Shown here piece after piece: positions 39,353 to 50,467 of a stretch of 64,000 nucleotides of DNA. Made by a program: the position numbers and the translations under genes. Origin of the DNA: Labia minor (Eukaryota > Arthropoda > Insecta > Dermaptera > Spongiphoridae). The DNA lies in assembly GCA_963082975.1 (NCBI GenBank), contig OY720349.1, positions 70,182,501 through 70,246,500 of the forward strand. The letters run 5' to 3'. Each line of letters starts with the position of its first letter. Within the stretch, counting starts at the first letter, position 1. Below the pieces are notes generated by a model that saw only the letters and a program-made list of their open reading frames with translations, did not search any database and was not told the DNA's origin.

Positions 39353-40783
39353 AATAAGAATTCATCATTAATTTTAATGCTATAAAAAAATTTTAAATAG
39401 GTTCAAAATGAAAATCTATCCTGAAATCAATATTTATGCTTAAGAATCCGTTGAAAAAAAATTAATCGGAGCAATACAAAAGGAGTTATTTACTAAAAGT
39501 AATTAATCGATAATTAATTACAATTAATTAATTATATTTCTTCTATACCTTCTAGAGATCGATTGAAATATTTATAAAAATTTGATTTCAATTTGTCAAA
39601 AGAGCGAACAGACAAACAGAGAGACAGACGCCAAGTGAAGTTGAGAAAAACGTTATAAAAAAATAAGAATCGTATACTGTGTAATATTAAATAGATAAAA
39701 GGGATTAAAAAGTTTTTATAAGATTGCCAATTAAAATGTTATTATTATTATGATTATTATAATTTTTCATAAAATTAATTTGGTTCTATTAAAAAGATAC
39801 TGTTATATATATGAGAATGAGGAGTGGAATTCTATTCAATTCGAGAAAAAGCGTAACTTCTCTCTGTTTTATGTAGAGAATCCTGAGGGTTCTAGAAAAC
39901 AAGGGCAATTAGTTCCTCCTCGGATCATTTCTCATCATGGAATTCGCTTGTCTGGAGAGACTCGGGCGTGATACTGAAACCTGTCCTGAGGGGAGCTTTG
40001 TTTTTTGGGCTTACCACCCTCTTTTGCCACCCCATCCATACGTGAGGGCACCGAGAAAAATGAGAGCCGCATCCATTCACGTTGGACCTACAACGAAGAG
40101 GCGGGATGAGTCTAAACAAAAATAAAAATAAAAATAAAATGTTGGGGTTGGCTTCGGGAATGAGGGAGGTGGGGGGGGGGAGGGTTGGGCTTGTGATATA
40201 TGCTATTTGGGCCAGAAGGGGAGGTTTAGTCAACCCTCGGGGGTCCACCTGACCCAAGTTACACTCCAATGGTTGCCTAATATGAACTGACTGTCACTTG
40301 CGTAGATTGATTCGTAAAAAAGACCCTAACTCAAAAAAATAAATGATCAAAATATTCATATCTTTAAGATAAAAGATCCACATTGTGACATTCCTATCTT
40401 CTATATATATAAGATATATTTAATGAAAGTCAAAGCTAACAAAATGATACTTGCGTAGATACATGGCAAATTTTATTCACTTTTATATTTTAATTTTTAT
40501 ATTTCAATGCTATAAATTAGTAATAAATAAGAAAATTTAATAAAAATTGATACAATCTTCAATTAATATAAATTTTTTATAAAATTACATCGAGTAACTG
40601 TAAAAGACATTTACTAGAATGTTGATTTGAAGGCACAAGATGAGTAAAGAAAAATCTTTACAATCATTAAAGCAGAGTAAATTTTAAACCCCTAGGAAAG
40701 TGTGAGAAAATATTATTTAAAAAAAAATTGAGATTGAAAGGAAAGCAAACAAAAACATTTTGTTACTTTTATTAATGTTTTAT
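39353..40783. other. Intergenic DNA, GC-richer at 39880-40270
   Basis: 39880-40270 holds frames on both strands (39750-39971, 39937-40125, and a 114-codon minus frame 39925-40269). None matches a family I know and they overlap each other. The minus frame includes a run of LF repeats from an (AAAATA)n tract, which argues against a gene. Confidence 0.4.
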
Positions 40784-40799
40784 ATATTTTAACTTTTTA

Positions 40800-41639
40800 G
40801 CAGCAGCATGGCTGAGTGGGTAGAGTACGAGATTTCTACACAGGAAGCCTGAGTTCGAATCCCAGCATAGAACTCAAGATTATTTATTTAATAAAAATAA
40901 AAATCTAATTCAATTTAACATCGGCTGCTGCGGGTAGCGGGTAGATACCTTCTCACGATCCCGGTGAGAGACAGATCTACCTCAGTGAGTGGCGCCCACT
41001 GCCCTACGCGAGCACATGCATTTTCTCTCATTCCTCGACCAAGGGAGTGCATGCCCTACCCAAATCATCCATCCAGACCCAATCCCCTTTATTTCCTCTT
41101 CCTTCTTTCCAATCCACGCGTCAGGCTGTAGCGACAGGCCGGCTGGATCATCTTCGCGTCGCATCAACAATTAATGGAGAAATGTTATACGGTAAACGGC
41201 TGGGGCGTCCCCTGCAAGAGACGCACATTGTCAGCACCCGGGCGATGTGAGAAATGGGTTAGGGTTACCCACCTATGGACGAGGTGGGCTAAAGAAGATA
41301 GTCCAACATCCACATCTACATCCACATCCACATCAATATCAACATCGACATCATCACCGACACGAACATCGTCACATCGGTCAGCATCAGCATCATTGCC
41401 ATCAACCTCACTCAAATCGTCCACAGTCGTCAACACCATCATCACCGTCATCGAAGGTTGAGTACCAAAGACCGCGTGGGAGGCCTAAAAAACCAGCTGG
41501 TCCTGCCGTATAACGGGAGATCTAATGGCATCTGGTCTCTTTACAGACGACGCCAACAACAGATTTAGTTGGCGCCAATTAACGAGAAGAGCCGACCCCA
41601 CACCCCGTGGGAAATAAGGCTAAGAAGAAGAAGAAGAAG
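40800..41639 (+). mobile_element. Long tRNA-derived retroposon (SINE-like, ~840 bp)
   Basis: The first ~65 bases are tRNA-like with both pol III promoter boxes: A-box TGGCTGAGTGG (40809-40819) and B-box GTTCGAATCCC (40853-40863). The 3' end is an (AAG)n tail (about 41624-41639). A 16-bp perfect target duplication ATATTTTAACTTTTTA flanks it (40784-40799 and 41640-41655), the mark of LINE-driven insertion. The body is GC-rich, contains a short tandem (ACATCC/ACATCA)n region near 41308-41355 and ends GTGGGAAATAAGGCTAAG before the tail. At 840 bp it is longer than most SINEs. Overlapping frames at 40982-41513 on both strands share no conserved product. Confidence 0.8.
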
Positions 41640-41655
41640 ATATTTTAACTTTTTA

Positions 41656-42490
41656 ATATTGCGACTTTGAATTCTTGGAATAACTATTAATTGAACATAA
41701 TTATACTAAAAATATTCTAATACTTAGTTTATAAAAAAATAATATTTGACAAAAAAGAGTAATAAACACTTTTATTGTTGCTCTATTTGATCTATGCGCA
41801 CGGCAGTGCGCCGGCCAAGTTCCAGCAAGCCGCGCGCATGCCGTAAGTATATTTACACGAATGGTTTGGAGTCACTTTTGACCCCCTGTATCTCAGTGCC
41901 TTTTGCAAGTACAGAGATAAAATTTTATCTACGTAGTCATATACTAGAACTAAAGCAGTATGCCAAATTTCATAGTTATAGCTTCACCTGCCAAGTTCAA
42001 ATTTCTAAGTATTATAATTTTAGATATTTTAAACCATGTACCTACGTATTTTAACAACTATACCATATTTTAAGTTGGGTGTATGGTAAAGTGAATTTCG
42101 GCCAGATGGACCGTTGACGTGAATAAAGTGGCGTGCCTGGATGCAGGAGGCGGAGGACTAGGTGTGGTGGCGATTCTTTGGAATGCCAAATGTATACCAG
42201 TGGATCAGGCTGTTGATAAAAATGATTATGAATGATTTTGAAGTGCATCTAAACTTGGCATTGGGATGGATTTGAACCCTTTTTTAGGCAAACAAATAGC
42301 CGATAGGAACTTGGCCCCCTTTTTAACAGGTATGTTTTTGATTAGATTCAATTTACATTACCCCGGTTCCGTCAACGCTGAAATTTAGCATCCTCTTGAT
42401 CAAGAAGAAAGTTATAGGATATTCATTGTTTCATTTTTAATTGAAACTCATTTTAATGTATAAAAATTTACTTTCAATTTTTGTTTTATT
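41656..42490. other. Intergenic DNA with a LINE 3'-tail fragment
   Basis: 42105-42240 (plus strand) reads VAWLDAGG-like and ends in GGAATGCCAAATGTATACCA followed by GTGGATCAGGCTG and ATGATTATGAATG. This resembles the common arthropod LINE tail ending in GTGGA...GGCTG(ATG)n. The remainder shows no feature. Confidence 0.45.
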
Positions 42491-43060
42491 ACTATTTCGC
42501 CAGAGATAGTATTGCGATCACGAAAATTTTCGATGTTGAGATTTTTTTGTTTTTATACGTTTTGAAGGTTCCTGAATCATTTTCACTAGGGTTGAGAAAA
42601 ATGTCTGTGAGTATGTAAAACGGTTCGAGCTAGAATGATGAAATTTGGTACATGGGCATTATTCAAAATTCATAGTTTTCTATCAACTTTTGAGAAATGT
42701 AGCTCAACCGGAAGAGGGTCATTACCTACAACGTTTTGATTTTTTTTCTTCTAAAGTGACCGTAAAAATAAACATATATGTTTGGTAATTTTTTACATGA
42801 TTAATAATTGTATAAAACTTCTATATATAGAATTTCAGCTTGATTGAATCGCTGAAAGTACCAGAATTAATTTTTTAACACTGCAAATCTCACGCGCCAA
42901 CACGAGACGTGGTGCCATCAACAAAGAGCCAAACATGCTCTGGTTTAATAATTTATTAATTTTAATTTATAATTTATAATTAATTAAATTAAATTTAAAT
43001 ATAATATATGTTATTTAATCCAATTCAAATTTGCGAGATAGTTGAGTTGAGACACTCCAG
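42491..43060 (+). mobile_element. Family A repeat, copy A3
   Basis: 5' end ACTATTTCGCCAGAGATAGT and 3' end GCGAGATAGTTGAGTTGAGA then CACTCCAG. The internal microsatellite is nearly absent, so this copy is short. A change in the 3' hairpin (GAGTT for GAGTG) weakens its stem. Confidence 0.8.
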
Positions 43061-43429
43061 ATTTTTCTATATCCAATCCGAACTGAAAAAAACCGAAAAT
43101 TAGTGGTTCCTCTGATGGTCAAATTAATAAAACATTTTAGACAAATAGAAAATTAATGAATTTATATCCAAATTTTAATATTACTTATCTCGTAAACTAG
43201 AAGCGACCCTCAAATTTATGCAATTGCCTAAGAAAAGTTTATTTCGAATCAAAAAAGGAGCCCACTGGTAGTTTTCTTCAAATCCATGACTGGATGACCA
43301 TTCAATATAATTACCTAAATTTATTTTTATATCACACTCCCCAAACAATAATAATAATAATTTAAAATTGAATAATTTCCATTCGACCACGTTTTTTTTT
43401 TTTGAAAATATAATAATTTCAATAAAAAT
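43061..43429. other. AT-rich spacer
   Basis: The 69-codon minus frame 43181-43390 is unrecognised. Nothing else. Confidence 0.4.
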
Positions 43430-44100
43430 TAAATTTAATAAAATTTAATTTATAAAACTGTTTACTAATATATTTTTTATAAATATCATATATTTTTCAT
43501 TAAAATCTTTGAATAGAATTAAGTTTAAATATTTTATCGATTTGATTTAAAATCTAGACAAAAAACCTTTAATTATGAAAAAAAATTAATATTTAGGGTT
43601 TTTATTTCATTAAATATAATAACAGGAGAGCGCTCACCTCCGCCCGCCCCCTCTCGTCCCTCTCTCCACTCCCCTCCTCCGCCTGCTGACCGGCCGGGCG
43701 CTTTGAACATATTCAGTTGCCAGTTGCCGGTTGCCTTGCATTCACTGACCAGTACAAAACGATGACTGGGGCCTCTCCATTGAAATCATCACAGCCAATC
43801 AAGAATTAATTAAAAATTTATTTATTTTTATTAATTAAAACGTCGATTTATATTTTAATATATACAAAAAATTATTTCAATAAAAATTTTATATAAAATG
43901 CATTATTAATTTATTAATTTTTTTATAAGAAAAGAATTTGAAAAGAAATATTCTTAAATAATCTCCAAATTTGATTTAAGACCTCATTTATTATAAAAGT
44001 TTAATGAAAATTATTTATAAACATAAAAAATCATATATAATATTTAATTTTCTTTAAATATATTTCTTGGAATATTTTTTTTTTAATTAATCATTAAAAT
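43430..44100 (-). repeat. Inverted duplication, copy 2, with GC-rich core
   Basis: Reverse-complement partner of 37530-38240. The GC core (about 43626-43770) begins AGAGCGCTCACCTC and contains GCCCGCCCCCTCTCGTCCC and the CTCCCCTCCTCCGCCTGC segment. Core length and sequence differ from copy 1, so the duplication is not recent. Function unknown. Confidence 0.6.
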
Positions 44101-44278
44101 GTTAGTATTAATTTCTTTATTTTCCCGAAATATTTTTAAATTTTAATGAATTTATTTACTAAATAGTATATTTTTATTTCTTTTTTAAAATCATGAAATA
44201 ATTACTGAACTGTCCGCGCTGTTTAATTACAAAATTAATATAAAAAAATAAATTTTAAAAATATATATATTTTTTATA

Positions 44279-44317
<39 letters not shown>

Positions 44318-44987
44318 AAATATTCTATTTAATATTTTTGATCTTATTAATCGCTCCTTTAAAATTTCTTGCGATAAATCGGAAATACGATTTCTTACTA
44401 TGAATCTATGAATTGAACACTGCAACCAACATCAATGAGTTGGTAAATTAACATTAAGTTTTAATCAAGTTAATATTTTCATTTAACATCATCTATTTAA
44501 TAATAATAATATTAATAATTATTTATTTTTTTATTATTATTTTATGGGGGTGTCTATTGAAAAACATCATCTATTTTAAAAATTAATATTTGTTGTTTTT
44601 CTTAATTTTCTTGTTTTATTTAACAATTTTTATATTGTTTTATTTTAAAATTTAATAAAAAAACTTCTCATTACTTTTGCTCTGAGAAATTGATTCGTAT
44701 AATTAAAGATAAATTCGTATTTTTTTAATTTGTGTGAAAAAATAATCTATTAAAGATATTTCAATCGTGCGATTTATAATTTATAATATTAATTATATGA
44801 TCATATTTAAGCAAATTGCTTTAAATGTTTCAATATAATATTACTTCTATTGAAGTTGGAATAAATATTTATAATGAAGTTAATATTAAAAATAATAATT
44901 ATATTCTACTATTGGCTTGTCACACTGATTATTATCAATCCCACACAGGGGATTAAAATAAAAATATCAAAGAATGACGCTCTAAAG
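44101..44987. other. AT-rich spacer
   Basis: Contains an (AT)15-type run at 44281-44312. No coding signal. Confidence 0.6.
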
Positions 44988-45065
44988 CAGTGTTTCTCAA
45001 CGTGGGGCCAATTTTATTGTAAAGGGGGGGGGGAGGGGGCAATTCGAAAATAGACTCGATTTTTT

Positions 45066-45668
45066 ACTAATTCACCAAAGATAGTATTGCGATCACGAAA
45101 ATTTTCGATATCGAGATTTTGATGTTTTTATATGTTTTGAAGGTTCCTGATTCATTTTCACTAAGGTTGAGAAAAATGTCTGTGTGTGTGTGTGTCTATG
45201 TGTATGTGTCGTATGTGTGTATGTAGACAAGATTACGCAAAACGGTTTGAGGTAGAATCATGAAATTTGGTACATGGGCATTATTCCAAATTTGTAGTTT
45301 TCTATCAACTTTTGAGAAATGTAACTCATCCTGAAGATGGTCATTACTTACCACGTTTTGATTTTTTTCCTCTAAAGTGATCATAAAAATAAAGATATAT
45401 GTTTGATAGTTTTTCACATGATTAAAAATTGTATAAAACTGCTATATATATATAGAATTTCAGCTTGATTCATTTGCTGAAAGTACCGGAATAAATTTTT
45501 TAACACGAATGCAAATAACGCGCCAGCACGTGACGTGGTGCCATCAACAAAGAGCCAAACATGCGTTGGTTATTTATTAATTTTAATTTATAATTTAATT
45601 TAAATATAATATATGTGTTAATTAATCCAATTCAAATTTGCGAGATAGTCGAATGGAGTCACTCCAGA
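45066..45668 (+). mobile_element. Family A repeat, copy A4
   Basis: 5' end ACTAATTCACCAAAGATAGT is diverged; 3' end GCGAGATAGTCGAATGGAGT then CACTCCAG. It carries a (TGTG) tract (45181-45224). The minus frame 45196-45417 is a reading of this repeat. Confidence 0.8.
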
Positions 45669-46279
45669 TTTGTTTTCCTTTAATATAGTTTTTAATTTTC
45701 TTTGAGTCTCGTTCACTTAACAATATTTTATTCATAATACACTTTTATATAACTTTTTTATATATATATATTTAAAACTAGTTATTTTATTTCTAATTTT
45801 TATCTCACTGAATTGTTTGTTTATTACTTAGTATTTTTTTTATATTAATTTAATAATATTTACTTTTATTTTTTTAATTCTATATGATAATAAAGTTTGT
45901 TCACTTTCGCTTTGAGAGGAATGAATTGAAATGTTGAATCTTGACATATTTAATGTCTATATAATTTATTTTTACTATTATATACCAACCATCATATATA
46001 ATAGAAAATTGGAAGAATATTATTCTTATTGCTCCCAATTTAAGTTGCATTGTTACTCTGTTATATTAATTTATTAATCAATTTTTAACATAGAATACAG
46101 AAATGAAATATTAAATCAATTTGATTTCGAAATAAAAAATAATTGTGAATTATTTTAAATTCACAATTATTGTATACATTAGCGATTCTGAATCTGAGGG
46201 AGATGAAAGGAAATATTATTTAAAAAAATTGAGATTAACTAACTGAAAAGAAAGCACGACGAAATACACTAAGAAATTA
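45669..46279. other. hAT interior between two A copies
   Basis: AT-rich with no frame. It would be the loop if the flanking inverted A4/A5 pair folded back. Confidence 0.4.
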
Positions 46280-46864
46280 GCTGGAGTGTCTCCATTCGAT
46301 TATCTCGCAATTTTAATTGGATTAAATAACATAATATATTATATTTAAATTAAATTTAATTAATTATCAATTATAAATAATAAATATTAAACCAGTGCAG
46401 GTTTGGCTTTTTGTTGATGGCACCACGTCACGTGTTGGCGCGTGAGATTTGCAGTTTTAAAAAATTAATTCTGGTACTTTCAGCAATTCAATCAAGCTGA
46501 AATTCTATATATAGCAGTTTTATACAATTATTAATCATGTGAAAAATTATCAAACATATATCTTTATTTTTACGGTCACTTTAGAGGAAAAAAAATCAAA
46601 ACGTAGTAGGTAATGACTCTCTTCCGGTTGAGCTACATTTCTCAAAAGTTGATAGAAATGAATAATGCTCATGTACCAAATTTCATCATTCTAGCTCAAA
46701 CCGTTTTTGCGTAATCTTGGTTACATACATACACACACACACACACACAGACATTTTTCTCAACCTTAGTGAAAATGATTCAGGAATCTTCAAAACGTAT
46801 AAAAACATCAAAAATCTAACATCGAAAATTTTCGTGATCGCAATACTATCTCTGGCGAGATAGT
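46280..46864 (-). mobile_element. Family A repeat, copy A5
   Basis: Reverse orientation: GCTGGAGTGTCTCCATTCGA at left (3' end) and CTATCTCTGGCGAGATAGT at right (5' end). It faces A4 across about 610 bp. Confidence 0.8.
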
Positions 46865-47136
46865 AAAAATTATTGATTCGACATTTATTGAAAAATAATT
46901 TAAAAACTAAATATACTCAATATTATTGTAAGCGGGGGCTTAATGAGATTATACTGAAAGGATGAGAAACTCTACATTAAAGAGATTAAAATAGAAAGAT
47001 ATTTTGTAACATACTTGTTATAACTACTTAAAATGATTTATCAAGTCCTTTCAGTTTTATTAAAAAATAGATTTATTGCAATTTAATTTAATGTTCAAAA
47101 TCTCCCAAACTGAATGACATTATATCTATCTATATA

Positions 47137-47512
47137 AATAAGTTGACCTGTGGCCAGGTCGAACCGACCGACGGTTTGAAGTAAATTAATTTCCAGCTAC
47201 AGAAACAATTTCAAATAATTTTAATATATCTATTATATATCATGTAATAAAAAACAGATAAGTATGGATATAACATAAATATTTTTAATTTTTTTTTATT
47301 TAGAATATATATATGTAAGACCAGGCTGTGACGTCATGAATGGCTGGATGACGTCATATAATTTTAATTAAGAAAAAACTAATAAAGATGATTTTTCTCG
47401 AGTATAAAATCAATGCAAAGTGAATGATTCGTGATGATATGTAAAAAATCTCCTCATGTGAAATTTGGTGTGAAAATAAACAATACCTCCCTTACTATCG
47501 TCGGTCGGTAAA
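47137..47512 (-). mobile_element. Family B repeat, deletion derivative B6 (376 bp)
   Basis: Both ends are present (AATAAGTTGACCTGTGGCCA; ATCGTCGGTCGGTAAAA). The middle is missing through joining of the two internal direct repeats, as in B4, but at a different crossover point (CTCCTCATG retained here, CTCCACATG in B4). Confidence 0.8.
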
Positions 47513-48022
47513 AAAGGTTTTTGTCTGCACATTTCTCAGAATTCAAAATTTTTTGCATATCTTCGCGTTTGATGAGTTCTAGAATCCAAAAGTGGCTTTA
47601 GAATATTTCATGTCTGTCTGTCTGTCTGTCCGGAAAATAACTATTTTATAGACTCAGAATTGGCTGAACCGATTTCTATGAAATTACATCACAATATTCT
47701 TATATACCTCTAAAGTAAGATAGGCAGAAATTAATTTTTTAAACTTATTCATTCAAGAGCATCTCGCGGCTCACTGTTCCTAGCGGAATCATTTCAAACA
47801 ATGAATTATCATAGCGATCCCCAATCAAAGAATTATTGTAATATTTCACTAATTATTTTAAATTCTAATATTCAAATATCAATTCAATTAAATCATTTAT
47901 TCTAAAAGTTCTCATTTTAATTAATTTAATAAAATATTTAGATCATATTTAACTTAATTTTTATTTATTCTTTCTATATATTTGAATATTTCTTCTTTTC
48001 TATTTGAAAGTGTGAAAGGTTA

Positions 48023-48663
48023 AAATAAGTTGACCTGTGGCCAGGTCCGAACCGACCGACGGTTTGAAATAAATTAATTTCCAGCTACAGAACCAATTTC
48101 AAATAATTTTCATATATCTATTAATGTAATAAAAAACAGATATGGATACATAAATAATAAATATAAACATTTTTAATTTTATTTTATTTATAATATATAT
48201 GCAAGACCAGGCTGTGACGTCATGAATGGCTGGATGACGTCATATAATTTTAAATCAAGAAAAAACTAATAAATATGATTTTCCCGAGGATAAAACCAAT
48301 ACAAAGTGTATGATTTGTGGTGATATATAAAAAAATCTCCTTTGGTGTGAAAATAACCCTTTCCTTCCTATCGTCGATCGCTAATACTACCACTTCCGGT
48401 TTCCGGAATTGCACCAAAAGTTGATCAATTCATCATACTGATGCATTAAGTAAATATAGTTATACCAAATTTCATCAAAATCGGTTGAGCCGTTCAGGCT
48501 GTACACATCTATACGGACGGACGGACAGACGGACGGACAGACATCATGCTAAAAATACTTTTTTCTGTTTAGAAAATGCATGATTCGTGGAGATATGTAA
48601 AAATCTCCACATGTGAAATTTGGTGTGAAAACAATACCTCCCTTACTATCGTCGGTCGGTAAA
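48023..48663 (-). mobile_element. Family B repeat, copy B7 (full length)
   Basis: Reverse orientation, with intact terminal motif CGTCGGTCGGT at the right end and its inverted copy GAACCGACCGACGG next to the hairpin GACCTGTGGCCAGGTC at left. It retains the GGAC/AGAC tract (48514-48542) and the internal 5'-end duplicate (about 48367-48387). Confidence 0.85.
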
Positions 48664-48812
48664 AACAGAATACATTATTTTTAATGTTTTATGAATACAA
48701 AAATATTTTCAAAAAGTCAACTAAAATAACTAAAATAATATATTGAAGTGAAACTTCTTTAGCGGCGTCCTGACATTTGGTTGAGAATGGAGAGTGAATT
48801 GAAAAATTGAAA

Positions 48813-48832
48813 TTTCGTAACGCGTTACGAAA
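48813..48832. repeat. 20-bp perfect palindrome
   Basis: TTTCGTAACGCGTTACGAAA equals its own reverse complement. It lies 54 bp inside the start of element H. Confidence 0.9.
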
Positions 48833-48873
48833 CGCAAGAGAGAAAAAAGATATAGATATAACGAGTGAGAATG

Positions 48874-49019
48874 AGATAGCCTCTATCTCCGTCTCTCTTT
48901 TGTGCGGTGTTTCGTTCTTGAGAGAGAGGCTATCTGGGTCTTTCTTTTGTCCGGTCTTTCGGTCTTGAGAAAGAGGCTATCTGCGTGTTGCTTTTGTGCT
49001 GTCTTTCGTTCTAATACCC
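48874..49019 (+). repeat. Three tandem ~47-bp units
   Basis: Units starting near 48874, 48925 and 48972 share GAGGCTATCT..GT, then CTTTTGT.C.GTCTTTCG and TTCTTGAGA. The first is more diverged. A 100-codon frame (48902-49204) crosses them; I do not recognise its product and its repeats follow the DNA repeat. Confidence 0.7.
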
Positions 49020-49040
49020 TCTCGCTAGGTCCAAAGTCCA

Positions 49041-49058
49041 TGGCGCGCATGCGCGCCA
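49041..49058. repeat. 18-bp GC-rich perfect palindrome
   Basis: TGGCGCGCATGCGCGCCA equals its own reverse complement, a striking GC block in AT-rich surroundings. It contains overlapping alternating purine-pyrimidine GCGC steps. Confidence 0.9.
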
Positions 49059-49229
49059 GTACGTTGACCCGGAATAATATTTCTCAGCTTCTACTGGGTC
49101 AAAGAATAAAAATTAGTATGACTTATGATCAAAAGAGGGCGAGATCTCCACCTTGTCCAGTAGATATCGCAATTAAATACAATTTGAATTTAAATATATA
49201 TTAATTTCAAAATTTGCCTAAACATTTAT

Positions 49230-49567
49230 AAAAATAAATATACATATGAAATTTGTTATTTTTTTTTAATATTAAAAAATATTTAATTTGAGATTAATTA
49301 TATGTAAAAAGATCAACTATCAAATAGATTCAAACTTTTATTTTCTTTGATTAGATTATAATTAAATATTATTTATATTATTTAAAAATTATTATTTTTC
49401 TATTTATTAAGGATGTCTATTAAAAAATTGTAATTAACCTTATCATATGTCAAATATTATAGCTAAGTTTTTTTGAATTTTTTAAAATTTTTTATATAAT
49501 TAATCTCAAATTAAATATTTTTTAATATTAGAAAATAACAAATTTCATATGTATATTTATTTATTTT
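49230..49567. repeat. 74-bp inverted repeat
   Basis: Arms at about 49230-49302 and 49494-49567 are near-perfect reverse complements (shared words CATATGAAATTTGTTATT and TTTAATTTGAGATTAATTAT). The loop is about 190 bp. It lies between the palindromes and the tandem array of element H. Confidence 0.75.
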
Positions 49568-49592
49568 TAATATTAAACGTATTTCATATTTT

Positions 49593-50165
49593 TTGAGAGA
49601 GATTAATAAATATATATATATTTTATTAAAAATAAATATTTTTAATTTTATTTCGAAATTAAATAATGAATTTTAAAATATTTTAAATATAAAAAAATGT
49701 TAATACAATATCATTTAAAAAAAAAGCGGGATTAATAAATATATATATATATTTTATTAAAAATAAATATTTTTAATTTTATTTCGAAATTAAATAATAA
49801 ATTTTAAAATATTTTAAATATAAAATTTCGAAATTAAATAATGAATTTTAAAATATTTTAAATATAAAAAAATGTTAATACAATATCATTTAAAAAAAAA
49901 GCGGGATTAATAAATATATATATATATTTTATTAAAAATAAATATTTTTAATTTTATTTCGAAATTAAATAATGAATTTTAAAATATTTTAAATATAAAA
50001 AAATGTTAATACAATATCATTTAAAAAAAAAGCGGGATTAATAAATATATATATATATTTTATTAAAAATAAATATTTTTAATTTTATTTCGAAATTAAA
50101 TAATAAATTTTAAAATATTTTAAATATAAAAAAAATATTAATACAAAATTAAAAAAAGGCGGGAG
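49593..50165 (+). repeat. Tandem array of ~131-bp units
   Basis: Anchor word GCGGGA(T/G)TAA occurs at 49726, 49901, 50032 and 50159, giving spacings of 175, 131 and 127. The long unit contains a second copy of a ~44-bp sub-block starting TTTCGAAATTAAATAATGAA. Units are nearly identical and AT-rich, so the array is young or homogenised. Confidence 0.85.
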
Positions 50166-50467
50166 TAAAATTTCAAAATGGATGCCATTTACGTCACCCA
50201 TATATAATTTTCAATTAAGAAATTAATAATGAAGCTGTAAGTTTCAAGAGATGTAATCAATAAAACTCAATTTTTCTTTATAAATACTATATCTAGTGTG
50301 AATTTGAAAAAAATCGTTAGAGCGGTTTTTGAGAACCAATGGTTATAGATAAATAGATAGATATATACAATTTTAGCTAGCATAATAAGATAAGATATAT
50401 ATCGTGAAATAATTAAAATTCTCAAGTCAAATATACAGCGTGCACGCATACCGACGCATGTAATTGT

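Larger units (their letters stand above)
44988..46974. mobile_element. Old hAT-like element hosting two family A insertions
   Basis: Left end CAGTGTTTCTCAACGTGGGG, right end (inverted) TAGAGTTTCTCATCC, a decayed hAT terminal repeat. Flanking 8-mers CTCTAAAG (44980-44987) and CATTAAAG (46975-46982) agree at 6 of 8 positions. The interior holds family A copies A4 and A5; without them about 800 bp remain. No transposase frame seen. Confidence 0.6.

Noticed and set aside
39925-40269. 114-codon minus-strand frame
   Set aside because: Contains a run of LF repeats from an AAAATA tract, overlaps plus-strand frames and has no recognisable domain.
40800-40865. A functional tRNA gene
   Set aside because: The A and B boxes are good, but the segment is the head of an 840-bp retroposon with an AAG tail and target duplication.
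41174-41513. Frames rich in TS, PH or DV repeats on both strands
   Set aside because: They are translations of a short tandem ACATC-type repeat in the body of the retroposon at 40800-41639.
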